A DNA stretch of 40,161 nucleotides from Dehalococcoidia bacterium (GCA_009377745.1 WHTK01000029.1:1-40161), one strand, 5' to 3'. Shown: positions 23,519 through 32,057, counted from the first letter of the stretch. Notes: generated by a model from the sequence alone, not told the origin. Numbers and translations are program-made.

Positions 23519-24450
23519 TGGCGATAGCGGAACGCCTGAAGCTAAGCGAACGGAAGCGCGGGATTAGGGTGGACCTTCGATCAATGCTGCGCCACCTACC
23601 GCTTCACGTCGCGGTCATCGGGTTGGCGGTGCTCTGGAGCCTGCCGACGTTCGCGCTGGTGGTCAGCTCCTTCCGGCCGGCGACGGAGATCGCCACCTCA
23701 GGTTGGTGGACGGCGGTCGCCGCGCCCTTCGATTGGACGCTCGCCAACTACGACGCGGTCCTGAGCCAGCGCGGCATGGGGCGGGCATTCGTGAACAGCA
23801 TGATCATCACCGTGCCCGCCACCGTGCTGGTCATTCTCGTTGCCGCGCTGGCAGCTTACGCGTTCGCCTGGATGGACTTTCCCGGCAGCAGGTTGCTGCT
23901 GCTGCTCATGGTCGGATTGCTGGTAGTGCCGATTCAGATGACGCTGATCCCGGTCTTGCGGCTGTACGTGCAGTTCGGCATCGACATCGACATGCCGCTC
24001 CTGGGTGGCAAGGTGTTTGGCACCAGCAGCTATCCGGGGATCTGGATAGCGCACGCTGCCTATGGGCTGCCCTTTGGGATCTACCTGCTGCGCAACTTTT
24101 TCGGCGGGCTGCCCAAGGACCTGGTAGAAGCAGCGATTCTGGACGGTGCGTCCGATCTGAGAGTCTTTTTTCGGATCATATTGCCACTGTCCGCCCCCGC
24201 GATTGCCGCGCTGGCTATCTTTCAGTTCCTCTGGATCTGGAACGACCTGCTGGTCGCCCTGGTCTTCCTGGGCGACCCAGACCTGGCTCCCATGACCCTG
24301 CGCATGACTACGCTGGTCAGCTCCTTCGGTGGCAACTACCAGTTGCTCACGGCGGCAGCCTTTGTCTCGATGGCGGTACCGCTGGCGATCTTCTTCCTCC
24401 TGCAACGCTACTTTGTCCAGGGCCTCCTATCGGGTGCGGTGAAGGGCTAG
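23518..24450 (+). CDS. ABC transporter permease, MalG/UgpE type
   Basis: 310 aa from the ATG overlapping the previous stop. Helices lie at about residues 28-50, 90-118, 120-145, 172-195, 220-245 and 270-300. The EAA loop VEAAILDGASDLRVFFRIILPLSAPAI is well conserved. SSFRPATEI and FVNSMIITVPAT are characteristic of the MalG branch. With the MalF-type partner and the ATPase it forms the membrane core of the sugar importer. Confidence 0.92.
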   Translation: MAIAERLKLSERKRGIRVDLRSMLRHLPLHVAVIGLAVLWSLPTFALVVSSFRPATEIATSGWWTAVAAPFDWTLANYDAVLSQRGMGRAFVNSMIITVPATVLVILVAALAAYAFAWMDFPGSRLLLLLMVGLLVVPIQMTLIPVLRLYVQFGIDIDMPLLGGKVFGTSSYPGIWIAHAAYGLPFGIYLLRNFFGGLPKDLVEAAILDGASDLRVFFRIILPLSAPAIAALAIFQFLWIWNDLLVALVFLGDPDLAPMTLRMTTLVSSFGGNYQLLTAAAFVSMAVPLAIFFLLQRYFVQGLLSGAVKG

Positions 24451-24489
24451 GCATGACGCAGCGAGGAGAAGGGCGGTAAGAGGCAAGGT

Positions 24490-25620
24490 ATGGCGAGCAT
24501 CGTCTTCGACAACGTCACGAAAGTCTTCGGCGGGACCACCGCGGTGAACGGGCTCAGCCTGAACATTGAGCACGGTGAGTTTCTCGTCCTGGTAGGACCG
24601 TCGGGTTGCGGTAAATCGACGGCGTTGCGTCTGCTCGCCGGACTGGAGCGCATGACGTCAGGGGACATCTACATCGGCGAGCGTCGTGTGAACAACGTGG
24701 CGGCCAAGGACCGTGACCTGGCCATGGTCTTTCAGTCCTACGCCCTCTACCCCCACATGACGGTCAGGGACAACATTGCCTTCGGTCTGAAGATGCGGAA
24801 GCTGCCGAGGCAAGAGATCGAGCGCCGGGTCCTGGAGACGGCGGACCTGCTCGACATCGAGGACTTGATCGCCCGCAAGCCAGGGCAGCTCTCAGGCGGC
24901 CAGCGCCAACGTGTTGCCCTGGGGCGCGCTATTGTGCGGGAGCCGGCAGCGTTTCTCCTGGACGAGCCTCTTTCGAACCTTGACGCCAAGCTGCGGGTCC
25001 AGACACGAGCGGAGATCGCCAAGCTGCACCAGCGCCTCGGCACCACGTTCGTTTACGTCACCCACGACCAGGTGGAGGCGATGACAATGGCGTCGCGCAT
25101 CGCGGTGCTGGACCACGGCGTGCTGCAACAGCTGGGTACGCCGAAGGAGATCTATGACAGCCCCACCAACCTCTTCGTCGCCGGCTTCGTGGGGAGTCCA
25201 TCGATGAACTTCTTCTTCGACGCGAGCGTCGCCGTTGAGGACGGAAGCACCGTCATAGAGGTTGGCCCCCTCAAGCTACCTGCTCCCGGCGAGGACCAAC
25301 GATGGCTCCAGGAGCACGCCGGTAAGCCTGTGGTGCTTGGTATCCGCCCCGAGCACATCCACGACCCTGACTTCGTGGCCAAAGGCATCGAACCTCTTAT
25401 GATGGACGTTGAGGTCGATACGGTTGAGACGATGGGCAGCGAGACTTACCTGCATCTCCTCCTGGCCGGCCAGCCCTTCATCGCCCGCGTGGACGCTCGC
25501 AGCACCGCCGTGGCAGGACAGCAGTTCCGGGCGGCGATCGACCGCACGAAGCTCAATCTTTTCGACGCCGAAAGCGGGTTATCCCTCAGAGCGCCCTCGC
25601 GCACTGCCACGGCAGCCTGA
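24490..25620 (+). CDS. ABC transporter ATP-binding protein, MalK/UgpC/MsmK type
   Basis: 376 aa, ATG with AGAGG 6 nt upstream. Walker A GPSGCGKST (about residues 37-45), Q-loop MVFQSYALYPHMTV, signature LSGGQRQRVALGRA, Walker B FLLDEPLSNLDAKL and the switch His in YVTHDQ are all intact. The C-terminal about 130 residues form the regulatory TOBE domain (IRPEHI, VDTVETMGSETYLHL) typical of MalK-like subunits that can be shared among sugar importers. It is 39 nt after the second permease, so the four genes 21195-25620 form one operon. Confidence 0.94.
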   Translation: MASIVFDNVTKVFGGTTAVNGLSLNIEHGEFLVLVGPSGCGKSTALRLLAGLERMTSGDIYIGERRVNNVAAKDRDLAMVFQSYALYPHMTVRDNIAFGLKMRKLPRQEIERRVLETADLLDIEDLIARKPGQLSGGQRQRVALGRAIVREPAAFLLDEPLSNLDAKLRVQTRAEIAKLHQRLGTTFVYVTHDQVEAMTMASRIAVLDHGVLQQLGTPKEIYDSPTNLFVAGFVGSPSMNFFFDASVAVEDGSTVIEVGPLKLPAPGEDQRWLQEHAGKPVVLGIRPEHIHDPDFVAKGIEPLMMDVEVDTVETMGSETYLHLLLAGQPFIARVDARSTAVAGQQFRAAIDRTKLNLFDAESGLSLRAPSRTATAA

Positions 25621-25729
25621 TCGATCCTGCACGAGGGGCAGCAGAGAGCACGCCTTTACGGGGCAGCTTCAAATGACGATCTGCCGGCCTGGCTAGAAGC
25701 TTAGCTACAGGGAGTGCGGAGGGCTTCAG

Positions 25730-26338
25730 CTAATCAGGAGCCTTGTCAAGCGCATCCAGGACCTCTTGAGTTGTGCCGCGCTGGGCAAAGGTTAGGGTCA
25801 GCATTGAAGCGGCGTGATGCTCGGCGCCGGCGCCGCTGCAAGCGTCAGAGGCGATGACGGCGTGATAGTCGTATTCGCGCATGTCACGGACCGTGGCTTC
25901 AACGCCGGCGTGGGTCCCGGCGCCGCCGATAATGAGGGTCGTAATCCCGAGACGATGGAGCCATTTATCGAGCGGGCTGCCGGTGAAGGCGCTGTAGCCG
26001 CCACCCTTACGGACCCGCCATTCACCCGGCAGCGGCGCCAGCTCCTCGATCGGCTCAGCGCCCCAGGTGTCTGCCTGCAGCGCGCCAACCCGAGCCGAGT
26101 TGCCATTCGGCGCAACGTCCTGGTAGTCGGGACGGAGGTAGTGGCCCGTATGGAAGACAGTAATGCCACGGGCGCGCGCCGCCTGCAGCAGTTTGACGTT
26201 GTTCTGGACGTACTCCTGGACGGCGGGGTCCTTCGATGCGGCTTCCGCGTTGGGGTACTTGCCGCCGGGCTTGAGCGCGTCGTTGCTCATGTCATGGACG
26301 ATGAGCGCGATTTCTTTCACGTTGGGAAGAGTGATCAA
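25730..26338 (-). CDS. isochorismatase-fold protein lacking the nucleophilic Cys
   Basis: 202 aa from TTG 26338, with AGGAGG at 5 nt. The cysteine-hydrolase fold is clear: LIVHDMSND with Asp16, VRKGGGYSAFTG with Lys111, and GGAGTHAGVEATVRDM. In amidases of this family (nicotinamidase, N-carbamoylsarcosine amidase, maleamate amidase) the last motif has Cys; here the position is Gly145. Asp and Lys remain, as in true isochorismatases (EntB type), which also have Gly there. It is therefore unlikely to be a Cys-dependent amidase. It is tandem with a paralogue 59 nt upstream on the same strand (about 50% identical by eye) and lies convergent to the ABC importer. Confidence 0.87.
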   Translation of the reverse strand: MITLPNVKEIALIVHDMSNDALKPGGKYPNAEAASKDPAVQEYVQNNVKLLQAARARGITVFHTGHYLRPDYQDVAPNGNSARVGALQADTWGAEPIEELAPLPGEWRVRKGGGYSAFTGSPLDKWLHRLGITTLIIGGAGTHAGVEATVRDMREYDYHAVIASDACSGAGAEHHAASMLTLTFAQRGTTQEVLDALDKAPD

Positions 26339-26397
26339 TGTGGCCTCCTGTTGCGGCTCAAGCCGGCCTTACTCGGCGGGTACCAGATCGATTGCGG

Positions 26398-27000
26398 TTA
26401 GTCTGGCGCCTTCTCGATCGCGGTTACGACCTCCTCTGTCGTGCCCACCTGCGCGAAGGTCGACATGTTGAGGATCGCGGCCTTATGGCTCTCCGAACCG
26501 GCGCCGTTGCAGGCATCCGAGGCCACAACGCAGGCGAAATCACGTTCGCGGGTTGCGTAGACCGTGCTAGACACACCGGCGCCCGTGCCAGCACCGCCAA
26601 CGACGACAGTCGTCACGCCGAGCCGCCATAGCCATTTCTCGAGGGGCGTGCCGGTAAAGGCGCTGAAGCCTCCGCCTTTACGGATCTTCCATTCGCCCGG
26701 CAAGGGTTGGAGCTCGTCGATCATTTCAGCGCCCCAGGTGCCGTCCTTGAGGACGTCCATGGTCTCGGAGCGGCCGCCCAGGGGCGCGTCCCTGGCGTCG
26801 GCGCGGAGGAAGTGCCCCGTGAAGAAAACCGGCATGCCGCGCTTCCTCGCCGCCTCCAGCAGCTTCACATTGTTGGCGATGAACTCAGCCGTACCCGGCG
26901 CCTCGCCGGCATTCGGGTAGTGACCACCCGGCTTGAGTCCCTCGTTGCTCATGTCATGGACGATGAGCGCTACCTGTTTGACGCTCGGAAGGGTAACCAT
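26398..27000 (-). CDS. isochorismatase-fold protein lacking the nucleophilic Cys (paralogue)
   Basis: 200 aa, ATG 27000 preceded by an AGGAGG-like site. Same motifs as its neighbour: Asp16 (LIVHDMSNE), Lys108 (IRKGGGFSAFTG) and GGAGTGAGVSSTV with Gly142 at the Cys position. The shared N-terminus (TLPxVKxxALIVHDMSN) and C-terminus (KAPD) show a tandem duplication. Both proteins retain the oxyanion/metal-site side chains, so some hydrolase function is possible. A catalytically silent or heteromeric role cannot be excluded. It lies between the paralogue and a peptide-type binding protein gene on the same strand (48-nt gap), probably an operon. Confidence 0.87.
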   Translation of the reverse strand: MVTLPSVKQVALIVHDMSNEGLKPGGHYPNAGEAPGTAEFIANNVKLLEAARKRGMPVFFTGHFLRADARDAPLGGRSETMDVLKDGTWGAEMIDELQPLPGEWKIRKGGGFSAFTGTPLEKWLWRLGVTTVVVGGAGTGAGVSSTVYATRERDFACVVASDACNGAGSESHKAAILNMSTFAQVGTTEEVVTAIEKAPD

Positions 27001-27048
27001 CCATTCCTCCTGATGAGATCGTCTCTACTTTGAATCCCCGAGGCTACT

Positions 27049-28845
27049 TTAGCCGTTGCGCCGCGGCATGTCCGCGTCCAGCCAGTGCTTGTGGCCCTGC
27101 TGCAGATCGTAATTAACGTTGTGCAACCACGGCCAATCAAAGCGGAAGGCGCCGAAGAGGTGGTGCGTGGCCATATGCGGAAACGTCTTGGCCGCATAGC
27201 GCTGGAATTCCTTAAGGACCTCTATGCGCTTGAGCGGGTCCAGCTCGCGGCGCTGTCGCTGCACAATGTCGTCCATCTCCGCGGAAGCGTAGGGTGAGGT
27301 AGCCCTGCCGGAGCTGTGGTAGTTCTGGTAGAGCGCGTAGTCAGGCTCTGTGTTGCCGGGGGCGGAGGTTATCGCCAGCCCCTTGAAGTCGGCCGCGTAG
27401 GTCACGGCGTCATAGTATTCCTGGGTGTTGAGCCACCTGTCCGCCGGGCGGATGAAGCCAGACTTCTTCAGCTCGTCAATCATCAACTGCTGGATCTCAA
27501 CGCGACTGCCCTGAAGAGCGACGTAGTCGATATCAAAGCCATCTACGAACCCGGCAGCATCTACGAGCCGCTTGGCCTCCGCGACGTCGTACAGGTAGTT
27601 ATCCCCGTCCTTTCCCAAATCCCCCTTGGTCGGGTCCAGGTAGAAGAGCGGGTCATAGTTGCCGTGGGTGCCGTACACGGTCTCGACCTCGATGCCGGCG
27701 GCGCTAAAGGCCTCGCGGTTGCTCTGGAAGTCAAGGATCGCGTCATAGTTGACCGCCTTGCGTATGGCGATGCGGACGCGTGCGTCCTTCCAGGGCATCG
27801 TCATCGCTTCCCTCTTGCCGAAGAGGCCTCGGGCGAACATGCGGCTGAGCGGCAAGCCAACGATCAGCGCATCCGGGACGTCCTGGCGCACCTTAAGCAC
27901 GTCTCGGGATGCCGGCGCTACGCTGATGATGTTCTTGGCGATGAACTGGCCATAGGCGTTGGACGCCTCCGGGATAATTGGGTAAGCCCAACGCTCGATG
28001 AAAGGCTTGCCGCCCCAGTAATCATCCCAGCGCTTGAAGTTGCGCGAGACGGACGGCTGGACGCTATCAACCATGCGGTAGTTGGTGCCGATCTGGGTTG
28101 TGGCGCGCATCTGGTCGTTGGCGTTCAGCTCCTTCGGCACGATCTTGACGGCGAAGTCTTTATCGTTCATGCGGCTGAGGAAGGGGCCATACGGCGCCTT
28201 CATCTTGACAACCATGTGCCGGGCATCCGGGTATTCGACCTTGTCGAGCAGAGCCATCAGCGTTGCGCGATTAGAGCCGATCTCAAGAAACCTCTCGAAG
28301 GATGTCCGCCAGTCGTCGATGTCCATCACACGAGCATTCACGGGCGCCATCGGGTGGAACTTCACGCCCTGCCGCAGCGTGAAGGTGTAGGACAGGGAGT
28401 CGCTTGACACCTCCCAACCTTCAGCGAGATGAGGCATGACCTTGGTGTACTCGGTGGAAGCCGGTGAGATGCCGGGACCACGATTGCCACGGGTCAGATA
28501 TTCGTAGCTGATGTCGTTGAAGTCTTCCACGAGGCCGACGTTGGCGAGCCACGGATCCCAGCTCGAAGTGAGGTCGAGGAGCTCCCGGCCGGTGTAGACG
28601 CCGCCGGGCACGGCATGAGCAGTCTCGTCCGCCAGCTGCCACTCATCGCGGGTGAAGACAACGGCGCCCGGAGTCCGCACGCCGGCCGGATCAACAGTTA
28701 GCTGAGGCGTATCGCCGCCGTCGCCGCTGCCGCCGCAAGCTATTAAGGTTGCGGCTCCAGCGCCGCCAGCAGCAGCGCCGAGAAAGCGCCTGCGACTGAG
28801 TCCGCCGGCCGGAAAGGTTGCCAACCAAGTAGGTAAGGCTGTCAT
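27049..28845 (-). CDS. ABC transporter solute-binding protein, DppA/OppA family (SBP_bac_5)
   Basis: 598 aa with GGAGGG about 7 nt before the ATG. The N-terminus has a twin-arginine-like LSRRRFLGAAAGG and then a lipobox LIAC at about residue 38, so it is a Tat-exported lipoprotein. The body shows family hallmarks: LAEGWEVSSDSLSYTFTLRQGVKFHPMAPVNAR over residues 137-170, VRIAIRKAVNYDAIL, and EAKRLVDAAGF with the usual DppA fold through to the C-terminus. Such proteins bind peptides, nickel or other small ligands. No permease or ATPase genes accompany it here. It may supply a substrate to the isochorismatase-fold proteins encoded with it. Confidence 0.88.
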   Translation of the reverse strand: MTALPTWLATFPAGGLSRRRFLGAAAGGAGAATLIACGGSGDGGDTPQLTVDPAGVRTPGAVVFTRDEWQLADETAHAVPGGVYTGRELLDLTSSWDPWLANVGLVEDFNDISYEYLTRGNRGPGISPASTEYTKVMPHLAEGWEVSSDSLSYTFTLRQGVKFHPMAPVNARVMDIDDWRTSFERFLEIGSNRATLMALLDKVEYPDARHMVVKMKAPYGPFLSRMNDKDFAVKIVPKELNANDQMRATTQIGTNYRMVDSVQPSVSRNFKRWDDYWGGKPFIERWAYPIIPEASNAYGQFIAKNIISVAPASRDVLKVRQDVPDALIVGLPLSRMFARGLFGKREAMTMPWKDARVRIAIRKAVNYDAILDFQSNREAFSAAGIEVETVYGTHGNYDPLFYLDPTKGDLGKDGDNYLYDVAEAKRLVDAAGFVDGFDIDYVALQGSRVEIQQLMIDELKKSGFIRPADRWLNTQEYYDAVTYAADFKGLAITSAPGNTEPDYALYQNYHSSGRATSPYASAEMDDIVQRQRRELDPLKRIEVLKEFQRYAAKTFPHMATHHLFGAFRFDWPWLHNVNYDLQQGHKHWLDADMPRRNG

Positions 28846-29205
28846 TTGAGTGTCCCTCCCTGTCTAAGCGCCATGTCAAACGTGGACTTCCGAACCAAGC
28901 CGGCGACGGCTGATCGCTCACCGCTTTCAGACGGCCCTGATTAGCATTAACTAGCCCTATGACCATCAAGTTTCCAACTGATGAATGGCATATAACGTTT
29001 GGGTTAGCTGGCGGTTTCGCGGACCGTGGCTACGGCGCCGGGTCATAGAGGTCTGTAGAGGCCCTGGAGTGAGCCAAGAAACCAAAAGGTGCATCGACAC
29101 CATGACGGCTCTGTCGGGTTAGCAGGCGTCGAGGCTGAGAGTCCGTGTTGACGGGCCTCTTAGACGAGTGCTACTGTCGCGAAAAATCGACCAGGAGCAA
29201 ACGGA
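28846..29205. other. divergent regulatory region between the SBP and dioxygenase genes
   Basis: No gene was found. It is less GC-rich than its surroundings between 28935 and 29000. It contains the predicted dioxygenase promoter at 29148-29177 and AGGAG before the dioxygenase ATG. No convincing promoter was seen for the leftward SBP gene. Confidence 0.4.
29148..29177 (+). promoter_or_regulatory. predicted promoter of the dioxygenase gene
   Basis: TTGACG (29148-29153), an 18-nt spacer and TACTGT (29172-29177), giving a start about 22 nt before the dioxygenase ATG. Confidence 0.5.
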
Positions 29206-30267
29206 ATGGCAAAAATCGTTGGTGGCTTCGGCACCTCTCACACGCCGCTCATGAGCATCCCCGGCAACCTATGGGAGACCTATGCCCAGAATGACCCACG
29301 CAATCGAGAGCTGATCCTCGTGCCCAGCGGCAAGCGCGCCACCTATGACGAGCTGCTGACTACTGCCGACCCGCGGATCAAGGACATGGTCAACGAGGAA
29401 ACCTTCATCCAGCGGGCCGACAATATCCAGAAGGGGCTCGACGAGGTCCAGCGACGTTTTGGCGAGGTTAATCCCGATGTCGTGGTGATGATCGGCGACG
29501 ACCAGAGTGAGTGGTTCTTCGACGACAACATGCCGACGATCAATGTTTACTGGGGTGAGAGCGTGAAGCTCTTACCGCGGCCGATTACGCCGAACATGAA
29601 CGAAGCGAACAAGATCTCCGCCCTGGCATATGGAAGCGTGGAGCGCGACTATCCTGTTGACTCCGCGCTCGGTCTACACCTGATCGAGTCGCTGATGGAC
29701 CAGGACTTCGACATCGCTCACAGCCATTATCAGAAAGAAGCTTACGGCGGCAGCATCGGCCCGGCGACCTGGTACCTCGATATGCAGCGCTCGACCGAGC
29801 CACGGCCTTTCGGGATCCCGCACGCCTTTGGCTTTCCAATTGCGCGCTGGTTCGACGGCAAGAGCCCACCGATTGTGCCGGTGACAATCAACACCTGCTA
29901 CCCACCAAACTGGATTAGCGCCCGGCGAGCTTACGCTCTGGGCCAGGGAATCCGCAGGGCCGTCGAGCAGTGGGACAGCGATAAGCGTGTCGCCATCGCG
30001 TGCTCAGGCGGCCTGAGCCACTTCGTCGTCGATGAGGAGCTCGACCGGATTGCGCTGAAGGGGCTCACAGAGGCTAACGGCGAGATCCTCAGCTCGTTGC
30101 CGCGACACCGCTTGCAGTCCGCCACGACCGAGACGCTCAACTGGGTAACTGTCGCCGGCGCCATGGCTGGCACATCCATGGAGCGCATGGAGGTCATCAC
30201 TTACGAGCCTTGCTACCGGACACCGGCGGGGACCGGCTGCGGTAGCGCCTGCGGCGTCTGGCTCTAG
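29206..30267 (+). CDS. LigB-type class III extradiol dioxygenase family protein
   Basis: 353 aa, ATG preceded by AGGAG at about 9 nt. LigB-family landmarks: GGFGTSHTPLM with the iron-ligand His12; VVMIGDDQSEWFFDDNMPTINVYWGE, the second metal-region motif, here with Gln where many members have His; and IACSGGLSHFVVDEELD near residue 265. It ends GCGSACGVWL. The family cleaves catechol-like rings next to a hydroxyl using Fe(II); several members act on protocatechuate or gallate. The altered second motif leaves the activity open. It is monocistronic, between its own promoter and a strong terminator. Confidence 0.82.
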   Translation: MAKIVGGFGTSHTPLMSIPGNLWETYAQNDPRNRELILVPSGKRATYDELLTTADPRIKDMVNEETFIQRADNIQKGLDEVQRRFGEVNPDVVVMIGDDQSEWFFDDNMPTINVYWGESVKLLPRPITPNMNEANKISALAYGSVERDYPVDSALGLHLIESLMDQDFDIAHSHYQKEAYGGSIGPATWYLDMQRSTEPRPFGIPHAFGFPIARWFDGKSPPIVPVTINTCYPPNWISARRAYALGQGIRRAVEQWDSDKRVAIACSGGLSHFVVDEELDRIALKGLTEANGEILSSLPRHRLQSATTETLNWVTVAGAMAGTSMERMEVITYEPCYRTPAGTGCGSACGVWL

Positions 30268-30282
30268 CAGATTTAGTTGAGC

Positions 30283-30321
30283 GATCAAGGGAGCCCGCAT
30301 CCAGTGCGGGCTCCTTTGATC
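30283..30321. terminator. strong hairpin terminator between dioxygenase and sortase genes
   Basis: A 17-bp stem with one G-U/mismatch: GATCAAGGGAGCCCGCA at 30283-30299 pairs with TGCGGGCTCCTTTGATC at 30305-30321, with loop TCCAG. A TTTGATC tract follows the GC stem. The symmetry would also serve the convergent sortase transcript. Confidence 0.8.
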
Positions 30322-30440
30322 TATCTGACTCCCGACGGCGACCGCACTGCCTGCTCCCCATCTCCTTCGCTGACGCGCCCGATTGTCCGAGGTGATCTGG
30401 CGTCCAAGCTCATAGATGGATCTCTGCCGTCCAGATCAAG

Positions 30441-31376
30441 CTAGGCCTTCCGAAGGGCAACCACGTGGCGAAGGCTGTACTCACCGCCGGAGAATGAGCC
30501 GGTGCAGGTAATCAGCGTCATGTCGGCGGCTTCCGACGCCACGAGCGAGACTCCATCCGTGCTCCCTCCGAGGGAGCGCGAGGACGTAACGACGTAGTTG
30601 GCCGTCCGGCCGTCGGCGGCGCGGTACTGGGCCGTATCGCCGGGCTTCAGGTTGCGGACGCTCCAGAAGACGGCCGTGCCGGCGCCGCCGTTGTAGCACT
30701 TGCCACAATCGACGTGGCCGGACAGCACCAGGTTGCCGGATTCGAGGCTACCGCCGAGGCCGGCCAGGGAGCTGAAGTCATACCAGAGGGCGTTGAAGTA
30801 GCCGGCCGGGTCGGGCATGACCCCACTGGCCGGGACGCTCACGCGCCAAACCTCGGTATCGACGCCGGCCGCCGGGATGACGAGGCGGTCGCCCAGGGGA
30901 CTCTGGCCGCCGCTCGGCCTCGCCGCGTCGCCCGATGGCAGGCTGGCGGCAGCGGCGCCGCTGGCGATCCGGCCGCAGTTGGCGCCGTACCAGTCTCGTT
31001 CCGCCAAGGAGCGGTAGTCCGTGCCGCGGATCGCGCTGCAGCTCGCTCGGTTCTCTGAAGGCGGCGGCGCCGGTTCTGGAGGCGCCGCTGCTGGTATCGG
31101 TTCCACTGGCGTCTCATCGGGCGCCGGTCCTGGAGGCGCCTCATCCGGTGAAGGCTCTTCTACGGGCGCCAGCTCGTCTGGCTGAGCCTGCGCCGAAGGC
31201 TCCTGGGCCGGCGCCACGTCTAAGGTTTCGGCCGGCAGATCGGCACGCACCTCCGCGGACCGCTCGTCCGAGCCCGTGCCGCCAGTCATGGCGAGGGCGG
31301 CGACCGCGAAGACAATCAGCAATGCCACGACGGCAAGCGCCGTCGTAAGGGGTCGGGGCAGGGGCGAGAACCTCAA
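30441..31376 (-). CDS. sortase (class E/F-like) with a proline-rich stalk
   Basis: 311 aa from TTG 31376, with GAGGTGA 7 nt upstream. One N-terminal membrane helix (residues 10-32) is followed by a long Pro/Glu/Ala-rich stalk (about 45-110). The catalytic domain covers residues about 160-311: His221 in VLSGHVDCGK, Cys291 in TLITCTGS and Arg303 in YSLRHVV form the sortase triad. Two extra Cys near the His (CGKC) could form a disulfide. It would anchor or crosslink extracellular proteins. No sortase-substrate gene with an LPxTG-like tail was found in the window, so the targets are unknown. Confidence 0.85.
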   Translation of the reverse strand: MRFSPLPRPLTTALAVVALLIVFAVAALAMTGGTGSDERSAEVRADLPAETLDVAPAQEPSAQAQPDELAPVEEPSPDEAPPGPAPDETPVEPIPAAAPPEPAPPPSENRASCSAIRGTDYRSLAERDWYGANCGRIASGAAAASLPSGDAARPSGGQSPLGDRLVIPAAGVDTEVWRVSVPASGVMPDPAGYFNALWYDFSSLAGLGGSLESGNLVLSGHVDCGKCYNGGAGTAVFWSVRNLKPGDTAQYRAADGRTANYVVTSSRSLGGSTDGVSLVASEAADMTLITCTGSFSGGEYSLRHVVALRKA

Positions 31377-31524
31377 AGCAAGTCACCTCGGAGGAGTGAT
31401 CGGCCCGCGCTGCGGCGACCCGCAGGAGCGATTGTAGTGCCTGACGGCTCCAGGGCGCGATTACATCATGCCTGCTTTCGTGGGCTGGATGCCCGCGATG
31501 GCTGGCCGGATGTCGCGTTTGGGG

Positions 31525-31740
31525 TTAGAGGAGGCGGCGCAGGGGTTTGCGGCCGGGACGAGGGTCGTAGTTGGCTTTGAACATCTCGAGCTTATCGCGC
31601 TCGATGAGGTACTTGCCGGCGAAGATGACGGCTGGAACCTTCTTCTGCTTGATCAGGCGGCGCAGGCTCTGGGGGTGGATGGCCAGAATACGGGCCGCTT
31701 CCACCAGATCCATGTAGTTATCGAAGGGGTCGCTTACCAT
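31525..31740 (-). CDS. small helix-turn-helix (excisionase/MerR-like) protein
   Basis: 71 aa from ATG 31740; a TTG 15 nt upstream is an alternative. The sequence DLVEAARILAIHPQSLRRLIKQKKVPAVIFAGKYLIERDKLEMF matches the HTH_17 DNA-binding domain pattern (helix-turn-helix plus wing), spread over residues 11-53, with a basic tail. No phage or integrase genes accompany it, so it may be a small stand-alone regulator. It is preceded by two short dyads and an AT-rich -10 region that could be its own operator. Confidence 0.78.
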   Translation of the reverse strand: MVSDPFDNYMDLVEAARILAIHPQSLRRLIKQKKVPAVIFAGKYLIERDKLEMFKANYDPRPGRKPLRRLL

Positions 31741-31763
31741 TCCCGGTTCTCTCAAGTTAGATG

Positions 31764-31789
31764 CTAAGACGCCTTAGTGAATATATCAC
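31764..31789. promoter_or_regulatory. two adjacent short dyads upstream of the HTH gene
   Basis: CTAAG-N4-CTTAG (31764-31777) is followed by GTGA-N5-TCAC (31777-31789). On the minus strand the second contains TATATT, a possible -10, with TTTAAT 17 nt further upstream. They are candidate operators for autoregulation. Confidence 0.4.
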
Positions 31790-31813
31790 GGCCGGTCAAT
31801 GGATTAAACCCTT

Positions 31814-31987
31814 CTACGTTTTGCTATCGTCCTTTCTTTGCTGGAGGCGCTTGCGAATAGCGTCGATGTAGACGCGGCGCAGGCCGGCGCCGTGCTTCTG
31901 GAGGCGCTGCTTTTCGCTGACGCGGCGCTTCTCGCGCCGCCGCCAGCGGCCGGAGCGCCCGGAGGGGGAGTCGTCGTGCTCGGTCAC
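31814..31987 (-). CDS. 57-aa highly basic small protein, unknown
   Basis: GTG 31987 follows AGGA at about 7 nt and the frame runs to TAG at 31816-31814. The protein starts TEHDDSPSGRSGRWRRREKR and continues with LQKHGAGLRRVYIDAIRKRL. About a third of the residues are Arg or Lys. Third codon positions are almost all G or C, as in neighbouring genes. A basic N-terminal half and an amphipathic C-terminal helix suggest nucleic-acid or ribosome binding, but no family is recognised. It lies 73 nt upstream of the HTH gene on the same strand. Confidence 0.55.
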   Translation of the reverse strand: MTEHDDSPSGRSGRWRRREKRRVSEKQRLQKHGAGLRRVYIDAIRKRLQQRKDDSKT

Positions 31988-32057
31988 GGGGTAATCCTAA
32001 CGCGGTGGGAGCAAGCAGACGGTGTGTATTGTGTCTCTGAGTTTTCACGGCAGACGG

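Noticed and set aside
25730..27000. Calling the isochorismatase-fold pair nicotinamidases or maleamate amidases
   Set aside because: The essential Cys of those enzymes is Gly in both proteins.
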